Shown in pieces: positions 54,801 through 64,000 of a DNA stretch of 64,000 bases (position 1 is its first letter; each line of letters starts with the position of its first letter). Under the pieces are notes generated by a model. The model saw only the letters and a list, made by a program, of their open reading frames with translations. It had not been told where the DNA came from and ran no database searches. The stretch is from Blastomussa wellsi (lineage: Eukaryota; Cnidaria; Anthozoa; Scleractinia; Plerogyridae). The translations under genes and the position numbers were made by a program. The stretch is taken from the NCBI GenBank assembly GCA_947652115.1, contig OX393570.1, forward strand, positions 490,006 to 554,005, in the 5' to 3' direction.

Positions 54801-57800
54801 ATAACTGTTCGCGGCGCTTGTCTGGTTTTGCTTTTACTCCCCACCCCTAATAACGCGGAGCCAACGTTTTTGCCCTCGTTTAGCAACGACGACGGCGACG
54901 GCAACGGAAACGTAATTTCAAAATATAACTTCTCGTTTTTGTGACGCTTTGGCAATTAATGAGATTTGTTTAACTTGGAAAATGCTGACGAACTGTCCAG
55001 GAACTTAATTACTATGAACAGCTTTAAAGTAAGGAAAAAGAAAGAAAACTTTTTCACCATGCGCTCACGTTCTCGAGAAAACATAAAATTTGGTCATTTC
55101 CCGTTGTTGTTTTGCAGATGACGGCCCCGAAATGTACAAAAACTATAAAACACACGTGCAGAGCAATTGTTTTTGCTCATTAAACCTATTGTCTTGCGGC
55201 GTTCTCGTTGCCGTTGCCGTCCTAGTTGCTAAACCTGACTTACTCAGCTCCTCGTGGTTATAAAAATGTTAAACAACTCTTGCTCGCGCAGATGACGAGG
55301 TAAAAGAAGTTTCTAACACAAAGTAGTTCTTACCGAAAGTCACGGTGCCCTCCTCCCCAACACAGGCCTGGTCGCTGGGATCTGGAAAACTACCGCATTT
55401 AGGCCATTTGAACCCAGCTCTCTTCAGCCAAATCTCGCAGTGTCGCCTGACCGCGCGGCATACGGAACGGCATGGGGGCGTGGGCAAATCACAATTGTCA
55501 GCACAAGGAGGGAAATATAGTGCGCATAAAAAAACATGTAACAATGGCGAACAGTCCGATGGGATCATGGCAGCCAGCTGGACTAACTGTTGCTCGGCAT
55601 CGTTCTGGTTCTGTTGCCTGAAGTGGTTTGGCATCTGAGTAAAGTTGTAGCCCATGATTTTACAGACTTTGCTGATGTGTGAACAATGTCCTGGAACCTG
55701 CGACGAGTTGGATGTGGTAACTGTGGGGTCGGGGATTTGTCCTGATGTGGTCTTGTTCTCTACTGATGAAACCAAACAAAAAAAGTTTGCATCATTCTCT
55801 CTGACTGTACTCACGATAGCCTGTTCAAACATACATATTTGCATAAACTTTTACAGTCTTTCCCGTAAAACCGGAAGAATTTGCATGAAAATAGAGTTCA
55901 ATTCCCAAAAGACTCGTTCACTCCTCCAACATGGCTGCCATTTCTTTGTTGTACTCCTCCAACATGGCCGCCGTGACGTCACGCGAACACACTCTATAGT
56001 CGTTTGCACGCTTGCGGTTGTTTCTTTAACAATAGAATCTAATTGGATAACGCTAAAACTTGCACATGCGCAAAACCGTGAAACTGTCCCTTCAAGAAAT
56101 TTCCCATGCTTTGATGGGCGCAGGTAAACTGTTGTTTTATTTCAGTTAGTTCCGTTTCACCTGCTGGTGTCCAGGCATTAACCCATTTTGAGTAAGGTCC
56201 TTTAGTTTTTCCATTATTCAACAATGGCGCGAGCTTGATCTTGTATCGTGTTCCAGGACGCAGGTTTGCCAAGACATGGCGGGTCCTCTGTGAAACAACA
56301 AACAGTGAATATTACTGTATAAAGATGAACATGATAGAAAGAATTGTCAAAAGTGCAGCAGCTGCAGAAGTAATTCTACTGATCCTCTTGTGAGCCCCTC
56401 CCAGGGGTTTTAGGGAACACGGGAACTGTAGTATTTATTTTCAGGGAACAGGGGATATTTTCAAATTATTTTCAGGGAACAGGGGAACTCTTGACTAGAT
56501 TGTTGGGATCATTTTTGGGAACAAGGGGTTTTAGTAATGGGGAACAAGGGATAAAATCCAAAAAGGTTAAGGGATCTTGGGAACATGCACCCCCCTGGGA
56601 GGGGCTCTCTTGTGTAACAGTTGCGAACACAACTGTACAAAAGTACGTACAAAAGTACAAAACTGAAGTATGAAAAGTACGGGAGATTATCATCTTTTTA
56701 CGAATACAATCTAACACACCTTGTATCTATCCAAAATTTTCTAGACCCTTAAGCCTAGCCATGCCATACTGATGAGTCCTAACAAGGCCGAAACAGTTGC
56801 CATGGGTGCCACTCCACGGGCAGTTGGCTTAGCGCATCCGTACAGGTTCTGGCTAAACCGCGGAGATGTGTTGTGTGACCATTGCTTTTCATTGTGTCCA
56901 GTGATCAAATTAAAACTATAAGTGATGACAGGTCATTACATGTAGCTTCAGGCACTAAGCGAGATAAAACATTCGCGCGCCAGTCACGATTGGATTTGGT
57001 TTTACTTCTGATTGGTTGAAAAAGTGGCGCGAGATTATTAAACCAATCACTGAGCGAAGTAATTCAAAACTATAGCAATTCGCTAATTACTCTCGACATT
57101 TAGGTGAAAACCGCTTTACAGTTATATCTTATTTATTTATTTATTTTTTTTAATCTTATAAGTAGCAAGGTGAACAGTTACAATTATATTTCTTCGCAGG
57201 TATAATTGCTAAATGTGTGATAACTTACGAAAAGTTGAAATTGTGTTCTCCCCTTTTTTTCTTGAACCGGAACGTAAACGAGGCTATATCCAAATACGGT
57301 CTGCGAGCCTACCAAATATAGCGGGTCCCAAGTGACCTGGAGGGTGGTTGGAGACAATGGCTTCACTTTCAGGTTTATCGAAGAGACTCTTCTTACTAAA
57401 ATAAAAAAAAGGATAAAGCGAAATAACGAGGTGCCAGTTTTACGTGTACTGAAGCTATAATAGAAGTGATACCATTTTGAAACCATCCGGGGTTGTGGCA
57501 AGTCCTTGTGGCTTCGAAAAATAGTTAAAAACTGATTGCAGTTCCCTTTTAGCTCAGCTATTAACTTAATATCTTAATCGTCATCATCATCATCATCATC
57601 AACATTTATTTGCCTTTATTTGAATAAAAAATGTTATATATACAGCAGGTTGTTAGGCGAGGAGACCTCAGGAAACCACCAGGCTTATAGGAGAGGCCAC
57701 CTCGACATCACAATATAAGGGAGGGAGGGAGGGAGTGCGACAGAAACTAACTCAGAAACTATTTTAATAAAAACTCTAGCACTTTGTTCTAAAAGGTAGA

Positions 57801-58894
57801 AAAGCTTGACAAATTGGTAATAGAGGCAGGAAGACAGTTCCATGTTCTACGCACATTTTCTGTATGAGTGAAAGTATTTAGACAATTTTGGTGCCGTTTT
57901 ACTAAACTGAAAGCAGAAAAATTCCCTTGACAGTGTCTTTTAACATATGCTCTGCTTGCATGGCCAGATGCCTGTTGGAGTTTTGGCTAACCTCTCTAAA
58001 GATCAGTAATCAGTGGAAAGCTGCACGGCAGGTGTTTCGTTTACCACGTTTTCATTACTGTTCTTTTACCATTGGTAAGGGCGTAGCCGGGGGGGGGGGC
58101 GGTCTTGGGGTGCCCGTGACACCCCCACCCCCCACTTTGTGAGACTTTTTTAAGTAAACAAGTGAAACACAGTGTGGATGTCGACATGACAATCTGGTGA
58201 GTACAATGGGTGTGAGCCCGCTTTGAAAAATCCTGGCTACGCCTATGATTGGACGGGGCGACAGGAATCACTAAGCTCGCAGGATAAAATCTGTCCCCGT
58301 GTTTTGATAATCATGTTTTTTGTTAGATAAGTAATGACAGAGTTTCGTCGGAGCGTGATCTCTCAAAATCTGGAAATTAAGGGTCGACGTCTTGACACGT
58401 TTCCGCTGGTCGCATGTCCCTTGAACTTGTTATCTGCATCGTGTCTCGATTTCTTATCATTTTCTTCTTAATGCACGCATCATGTACAAAATTGAACCAC
58501 TTTCGCTTTCTCGCCATGTGTAACAAATCAATAAGTAATGCCCATTGTTTAATCCCTTGCACTTGTTCTTTTGTTTCACGGTATGTTTGCATAAAAAAAC
58601 TTAAGTAAACCAAGTTAAACTAAAGTAACTAAGATAGCTGAACAGAAATATCTTTTAACTTCTCATTCAGTTCATTGTGGCAGTTTAGTAATAAGCTGTT
58701 TGGAAGTTTTTTTCGTGTGACGTTTTCAATAAAAATCATGACAAGAACAGTGGCTACTAAAACGCTGCAGAGAACGCCGTCATTGCAAATGTATTGCAAC
58801 AAGTTGGCATTCCAAATTGAAACAGTTGCTTACCTTGTTTAGCTTGGCAGAAGAAGAGAAGTGTCCCAAGCCAAACGAACTTAAAAGACTTCAT
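51840..58894 (-). CDS. Secreted FN3 - three Frizzled CRD - lectin-like protein
   Basis: Seven exons on the minus strand (51840-52096, 52567-52983, 53815-54213, 55334-55762, 56161-56287, 57229-57395, 58834-58894) splice in phase to 618 codons plus stop. Exon 1 is a signal peptide (MKSFKFVWLGTLLFFCQA). Exons 2-3 encode one fibronectin type III domain (LKVKPLSPTTLQVTWDP ... LRPGTRYKIKLAPLLNNGKT ... WTPA). Exons 4, 5 and 6 each encode one Frizzled cysteine-rich domain with the expected cysteine order: C-x-C-MGYNFTQMPNHF...FLCALYFPPC...PPCRSVC; C...CHGLGYSLVRMPNFF...FLCVLYVPPC...PPCRKVC; CQPLRVPMCKSLNYTYTILP...FVCFLFAPYC...PPCQTFC. Exon 7 (85 codons) ends ...GRHECRFSVNNGQYEML...VAVKYRCFEN, resembling a SUEL/rhamnose-binding lectin domain. 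There is no membrane anchor. CRDs bind Wnt or lipid ligands in known families, so a Wnt-binding role is plausible inference. A TATA-like box lies about 50 bp before the ATG. Confidence 0.88.
53268..53479 (-). other. Candidate alternative terminal exon of the Frizzled-domain gene
   Basis: After an acceptor TCGTCCCCAG a frame of 70 codons including TAG stop stays open in exactly the phase left by the second CRD exon (phase 1). The peptide (MARANTSLSN...ELVLDGNHRVVEIHFC MNGC...) is not recognised. GCAATAAAG near its end could double as a polyadenylation signal. If used, it would make a two-CRD isoform. Splice evidence only. Confidence 0.3.
54878..55234. mobile_element. MITE with TTTAGCAACGACGACGGCGA ends
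   Basis: Left GTTTAGCAACGACGACGGCG then ACGGCAACG; right reversed GTTTAGCAACTAGGACGGCA then ACGGCAACG. About 357 bp, no coding frame; related ends occur at 61438-62222, and a fragment near 31107-31140. In the intron between CRD exons 4 and 5. Confidence 0.72.
56391..56606. mobile_element. MITE with GAGCCCCTCCCAGGGG ends
   Basis: Left GAGCCCCTCCCAGGGGTTTT and right reversed GAGCCCCTCCCAGGGGGGTG. The interior has several GGGAACAGGGG/GGGAACAAGGG words. Non-coding; intron between the two FN3 exons. Confidence 0.68.
56975..57125 (+). repeat. Dispersed repeat, second copy
   Basis: Same word order as 51650-51805 (GTCACGATTGGATTTGGTTT, GATTGGTTGAAAAAGTGGCG, CTAATTACTCTCGACA). Intronic in the Frizzled-domain gene. 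Confidence 0.65.
57580..57975 (-). mobile_element. 5'-truncated LINE 3' end
   Basis: Read on the minus strand: SRAYVKRHCQGNFSAFSLVK ... NTFTHTENVRRTWNCLPASI followed by TNLSSFSTF and a stop. This is the C-terminal end of a non-LTR reverse transcriptase (R-W-LP-----SLS-F). The 3' UTR ends at a TCATCATCATCATC microsatellite (57583-57600), i.e. a GAT-repeat tail on the element strand, like the LINE end at 17645. In intron 1 of the Frizzled-domain gene. Confidence 0.65.
58076..58250 (+). mobile_element. Short MITE with GGCGTAGCC ends
   Basis: Left GGGCGTAGCCGGGG and right CCTGGCTACGCC are inverted ends; the interior matches the repeat at 36318-36435. The G run after the left end (about 58090-58099) corresponds to the C/G run in the other copy. 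About 170 bp. Confidence 0.7.
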
Positions 58895-58943
58895 TTCTCA
58901 AGTGATGTGCAGCAAAAGCTAGATGATTCGTTTTGGTTTGTAC

Positions 58944-58953
58944 ATTTATAAAA
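58944..58953 (-). promoter_or_regulatory. TATA-like box of the Frizzled-domain gene
   Basis: CTTTTATAAATG on the minus strand, about 50 bp upstream of the signal-peptide ATG at 58894, which would put a start site about 20-25 bp before the ATG. It is the best match to a TATA element near any start in the window. Confidence 0.45.
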
Positions 58954-60449
58954 GTTCTTTCTGTTACGGGGGCGTTCTTCGCTGATGACTCTGTAATACT
59001 CAGGCACGCTTGATCTAAATACGTCTTCAGTGTTTTGTCTGAACGCTTATCAAGAGACACATTCCGTGACATTTTAGAATTTTATTTAAACTATGTGACC
59101 TCCTTAACCATTGAGCTTCACAAAAGCAACTGTTTAGAGTGTTCTAAATATTATCTTTGGAGCGACAAAACTCAAAGGCAATTCCAGAGTTAAAACAGTC
59201 AGCCAGAGAACTAAAAGGATTGGAGATGATATCTCTTAAGAAAGCAAATACATAACTTCTTCAGTGGATTCAATCTGTAATTAGTCTTTCACAACTCCTT
59301 CCTCAAATAGTCCCCCGTACTCCTCAATAATACTTTAATAAAATGATGAAGTTAGCTCCGCCATATTTCCTTGATTTAAATTACCGCAACGTAGTTAAAC
59401 ACCCAAGTCACCACATATTTCAAATCACAGCGGAACACTCTACCTTAACCTTAATCCGATATAAATTAAAAATACTGTTACTAAAAGCTTGCCGTGAGGT
59501 CTTACAGGAGACGACATTATACAGCATCAGCTGTCATCGTTATTTGTTCATTTGATTGTCAGCTTTATTTTGTAGTGTTTGCACACTGAGAAGTGTGCAA
59601 GTTTGGACCCGGAATGCGTGTTGAAAGTGCGTATGGCATATCTGGTAAGCGTCGCTAATCTTGCTTGAAATATGTGGTTAACTGTTTCAAGTTCGTCTCG
59701 ATCCACCTACTCAGATGTTCTTCAGCCGTTGAAAAGAACAAGAATGTTCCTCAACAGTAATTATCAACTTTGTGTAGTTTACTACCATAGTTTAGCTATA
59801 CTTAAATTGAAGTTTCCTTTATTTAAAATCAAGTACACGGAGATACTTTTGTAACGGCATCTCCTCTTTCGTCGTCAGTAAACTAAATCCTCAAATAGGT
59901 TTTAATCTCCCAAATCTCATCAAGCATCGAGGTTTGAAATATCCTTCCTTCCTGATTTAGCGTGATAAATTTAATTGGCTGGCGAGTTGTTGATTTATTG
60001 ATTGTTTGTAAACTTTAACTGTTTGATAAGCATGTTACACGAAGGTTCCCTGCCCGGCAGATTGCCAATACGCACATTTGATGGTACAGACAAAAGTACA
60101 CTGAACTTTTAAGACCTTTCATTTGCAACATCATGACAACAGATAGGAAAGACAAAAACTGATCTCATTATTCGACTTATTCATCGTTAAAATGACACGA
60201 TCAGGCATCAAGATTGATCACATTTTAAGTCATGCCAAGTTCCCGGGTATTCTTGTTAATTAAATTATTTCTGCATAACAAACAGACATAACGGTAACGC
60301 TTCATAAAAAGCAAGATACTGTGCATGGATAAGAAAAAAGGGCGTGCCCGCGATAACTTGATCATATCATTTTCGCGGGGTTTGCAGAAAATCCTTGAAT
60401 TTCATTTTGCAAAATTAACAAAGCCTAAAACTACCACAGTGCTACGTAC

Positions 60450-61310
60450 TGCTCGGTAGCTTTCATTTGGTCACACTAGGGTTTCATCTATAGATTTAAA
60501 AGTTAGAACCACCTTGTATAGCATCATGAACAGTAACACATGAAAGTATTGCTCGATAACTTCTATTTGAATGGTCACACACTGGGGTTTCATCCAAAGA
60601 CTTACAAGTCAGAACTACCTTGTACAACATAATAAACAGTACCACGTGAAAGTACCGCTTGATAACTTCTATTTAAATGGTCACACACCATCCACAGACT
60701 CAAAAGTTAGAACCACCTTGTACAGCATAATGAACAGTACCACATGAAAGTACTGTTCAATAGCTTTAATTTGAATGGTCACACACAAGGGTTTCATCCA
60801 GACTTAAAAGTTAGAACCACCTTGTACAGCATAATAAACAGCAACACAGGAAAGTACTGCTCAATAGCTTTCATTTGAATGGTCACACACTAGGGTTTCA
60901 TCCACAGACTTAAAAGTTAGAACCACCTTGTACAGCATAATAAACAGCAACACAGGAAAGTACTGCTCAATAGCTTTCATTTGAATGGTCACACACTAGG
61001 GTTTCATTCACAGCCCTAAAAGTTAGAACCACCTTGTACAGCATAATAAACAGCAACACAGGAAAGTACTGCTCAATAGCTTTCATTTGAATGGTCACAC
61101 ACTAGGGTTTCATCCACAGACTTAAAAGTTAGAACCACCTTGTACAGCATAATAAACAGCAACACAGGAAAGTACTGCTCAATAGCTTTCATTTGAATGG
61201 TCACACACTAGGGTTTCATTCACAGCCCTAAAAGTTAGAACCACCTTGTACAGCATAATAAACAGTACCACATGAAAGTACTGCTCGATAGCTTTCGTCT
61301 ACTAATGCCA
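60450..61310. repeat. Satellite array, 8 monomers of about 106 bp
   Basis: The word TTAGAACCACCTTGTA starts at 60503, (diverged) 60609, 60707, 60811, 60917, 61023, 61129 and 61235: spacing 106, 98, 104, 106, 106, 106, 106. The left monomers are diverged or shortened. The last four alternate strictly between CATCCACAGACTTAAAAG and CATTCACAGCCCTAAAAG and are otherwise almost identical, i.e. a 212-bp dimer was duplicated recently. Confidence 0.9.
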
Positions 61311-61437
61311 ATACTGCAATCTGATTGGCTCAGAGGTCGTATAGTAATATCCATTAGTGTGCCGTGTCAGGTCATCTGAAAAATGAGGGCGTTTGCAGCT
61401 CCTTTCTGTGAAGTCGTCCAATGCACCAACAAAATAG

Positions 61438-62222
61438 GGACCTTTAGCAATGATGACGAGGACGTGGACGAAGACTTGTATGGTCGATTAAGCCCTGGGA
61501 CGAGACAGTCGTCCACGGCAGGAAACATAAACACTTTAGCAAACCGGTAGCGTGGACGAGTTTCGTGCTGTGGAAGTCAATAGCGAAAATATCTTTTAAA
61601 GAGTTGCGTGGGCTGCTAAAACTTATCTCCGCCGATAACGATATGTGAGAAGTACGCGTGTCAGAACAAAGCTAACTTTATCGTCGTTTGCATAAACCAC
61701 AACTTAAACGAATAGTTTGTATTTTTAATGCCGGGAAATCTTTCAAATTTAAAAATGAAGTCAAGATTGAATTGCAAAAATTACAATGTAATGCAGTTGA
61801 CAGAATGTGATTTATATCTTATAAGGTTACATACGTATCCCGGAGCAATTTTATCGCCACAATCCGCCGGCATTCCTCCACACGCAGTGCGACCACAAAT
61901 GCACAAATCATAACCTTACTTTTAATCTCTGCCTGAAGATCTGTTTTTTCCTCGCGGTCCTTTCAAATATGTTATGGACGCTATCTTATTCACTGACGAG
62001 CCATTTCGAGTGAAGAAGCCTGCGTAAAAATGCAAAAACTCCACGAAACATACCCTCGTTTCGACTCGTTCACTACAAGACGGCAAATGACGCCAAATGA
62101 CGTCCTGAACGAGGTGTGGACGACGCGTCGTTCTCCCCGGGGCATGCGTGGTAGCGTCGAGTCTCGTATTTCCAACTTCCGGTCGTTCACGTTCACGTCC
62201 TCGTCTTCATTGCTAAAGGTCC
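61438..62222. mobile_element. MITE with GGACCTTTAGCAATGA ends
   Basis: Left GGACCTTTAGCAATGATGAC then GAGGACGTGGACG; right reversed GGACCTTTAGCAATGAAGAC then GAGGACGTGAACG. About 785 bp with no convincing coding frame. Resembles the 54878-55234 element in the TTTAGCAA-(N)GACG-rich style of terminus. Confidence 0.72.
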
Positions 62223-63157
62223 GTAATATGCAGTGAACAAAACCTGATAATAAAGATTTCAATGTTTATTCGAGTATTGATACCATCATAAGTTAGAATA
62301 AAGGTACGTGTATAAATACATTAGTTATCTCACATCAATTGTTCAACAGATCTTGTCTTTCTGTAAGAATAGTATTAAATTAAAATGATTGCGTTTTTCT
62401 GATTTTCATAACAACGCATTAATTTCATCTCGTTTAATTAAGGTAACAAGTGGTCATGGAAATGAAGGTCAGAGCATCCAGTCGCTTCCGCTAACCATTC
62501 CTGCCTTCACAACGAGAAGGCAAACACTTGCCCACACTTGGTCCCATTTATAAAATGGAACCGTGGAATAGAAACAACTTGGAATATTCAAGGAATCAAT
62601 TTTAATGAGATAATTGCGGGCCTTTTAAAACAATCACCTGAGTGGTTGAGGTCAAAGCTTTACTACTTGCAGCTGCTAATTCAATTCTGCTTACAAGCTA
62701 AGCAAAGTTGATGCCTTGATGAAAATGATACACAGATGGGACAGCACAGTGATCCCGAGAGAACGGAAATTCCTCGCATAAAAAGAAACCATAAAAACAG
62801 CGTCTAGACAGGTCTGAATGGCCGCTTCTTACAACTCCGACTTTTTCTCCCAATCGAAGAATTTTCTGCACGTAATTTTGCTGATGAAGCAGAGATACGT
62901 TGAACAAGGAAATTCCTTGTACCAGTGTATAAAATACACCTATCATTTCCCAATCAGATTCAGGCATTTCGAGAAGGGAAAACATGAAATGATTCTTTAC
63001 ACAAATCATGGCGGGTAGAGCAGGACGTTATGTTTTAAAAACTCGAATCGGTTTCTTATGCGCCATTCTTTGGAGCCACGAAGATGATATGTTTAAACCT
63101 ACGGCGATAAAGTTACGATTTTATCTAGACTATAAATCCTTCACTTGTCCTCATATG

Positions 63158-63914
63158 TCAACTCTGTTCCTGTTCCGTGGTTTCAGATTCTTGCTCAACT
63201 TTTGAGCCATTTGTTCCATTCACATGTGACCCAGTCTCCTTCTCTGTCGTGTGGCCGTTCGTGAGGACTGGACCGGGTTCGCTTGTGTCAGAGCCGTCGA
63301 AGCGTAGTCTCTTCTGTGGAACCCTGGGTTGACTGTGCACTGCTGCTCGCATCGAAGCATTGATTCTCGACAGGCTCTCGCGGTCACCAGACTAGAAATA
63401 GCGAAAACATCGATCACACTATTAGAGTGGAAACATTGCATGACTTAGCTCATTCTTTTTAAACGATCTTACGACAAAGTAATGGAAACGTCATGTTGGT
63501 GCCCAGCTTGATGGCCACGAACATGGCGGCCGGAAATAAAAAAAACATCCGGCACTCACTTTTGCTATGAAAGCGACTGCTCTTTCCACACGATCTATCT
63601 AGTGCACATACACAAAAACATCTTTCCTAATACTTGCACTGTTTAACAGAGCACGACTGCTTTGTCATGGCGCCATCGTGAAGTCATGGACGGCGGGAAT
63701 CTTGAAAATTCAACATGCTGTATTTCAAACACAAAGGATACTTACTATCTTCAACTTATGAACAGATATATTTTTAGGATTTCTTTCACGTGGTGACAAT
63801 AAACATAGCTGGCCCAGCGAATTTCGTTTTTAAAATTTTATGACGTCAAGTGAAAACCAAGAATTCAAGTTCAATCAACTTACCCCTGGAGAATCCCCAA
63901 AGCTGTATAACGAC
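63158..63914 (-). CDS. C-terminal exons of an unrecognised gene (partial)
   Basis: Two minus-strand exons, 63884-63914 and 63158-63391, join in phase; earlier exons lie beyond the right edge. The peptide reads SLYSFGDSPG-SGDRESLSRINASM, then RAAVHSQPRVPQKRLRFDGS and a low-complexity hydrophilic tail (TNGHTTEKETGSHVNGTNGS, then a Glu-rich end EQESETTEQEQS before TGA). KRLRFDG could be a small nuclear-localisation-like motif. It looks like the disordered C-terminus of a nuclear or regulatory protein, but no family was recognised. Splice sites (TTTCTAG acceptor, GGG|GTAAG donor, TTCCAG acceptor) are good. Confidence 0.55.
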
Positions 63915-64000
63915 CTGGAATAGAAATAGGAGTTTAAAACAGTAGCTGGTACTTCCGGCCAGCGCTATCCGTACGGTTGTGTAGACTCAGTGTACTTTCC

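Larger units (their letters stand above)
58955..63157. other. Intergenic region, no gene recognised
   Basis: About 4.2 kb without a supported exon on either strand. It holds a 106-bp satellite (60450-61310) and a MITE (61438-62222). 58955-60449 and 62223-63157 show no repeat or motif that could be named. The last few hundred bases may be the 3' UTR of the gene at 63158. Confidence 0.5.

Noticed and set aside
60450..61310. A CRISPR array
   Set aside because: The whole 106-bp unit repeats without unique spacers, there are no cas genes, and the context is an animal genome.

Overview
This is nuclear DNA from an animal, most likely an anthozoan cnidarian such as a reef coral. The genes are split by many GT-AG introns, the sequence is AT-rich and crowded with short non-autonomous transposons and tRNA-derived SINEs, and it encodes metazoan families (Rab6, MO25, ADAMTS, Frizzled-CRD, PAN/EGF/discoidin). 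The species assignment is inference; the gene families are read directly from conceptual splicing.

Seven complete gene models and one partial gene were rebuilt exon by exon. In the left half are conserved cellular genes: Rab6 (909-5915, minus), divergent across about 205 bp from a C5orf34 homologue (6121-13774, plus). EBPL (14572-18348, minus) lies tail-to-tail with C5orf34 and head-to-head with CAB39/MO25 (20192-28438, plus). All four splice into full-length frames (208, 583, 211 and 332 codons).

In the right half are secreted or extracellular-matrix genes: a PAN-EGF-discoidin protein (33361-35214, minus), an ADAMTS-type protein of about 818 residues (39045-50694, plus), and a 618-residue secreted protein with one FN3 domain, three Frizzled cysteine-rich domains and a rhamnose-lectin-like tail (51840-58894, minus). 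The ADAMTS protein has lost its catalytic glutamate and its third zinc histidine, so it should be a pseudoprotease. At the right edge are the last two exons of an unrecognised gene (63158-63914, minus).

Introns and intergenic DNA hold many mobile-element remnants: eight copies of one tRNA-SINE family plus a second SINE family, LINE 3' ends, at least five elements with CAG-type termini and 5-6 bp target duplications, a 1.16 kb near-perfect palindrome nested inside another element, a Tigger-like element carrying a HIRAN-like coding remnant, several foldback MITEs, a 1 kb pentanucleotide array and a 106-bp satellite whose newer end is organised as a dimer.

The strongest candidates for new biology are the dead ADAMTS and the triple-CRD protein next to it. 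The genes do not form an operon; any functional link among the three secreted genes is inference from adjacency.
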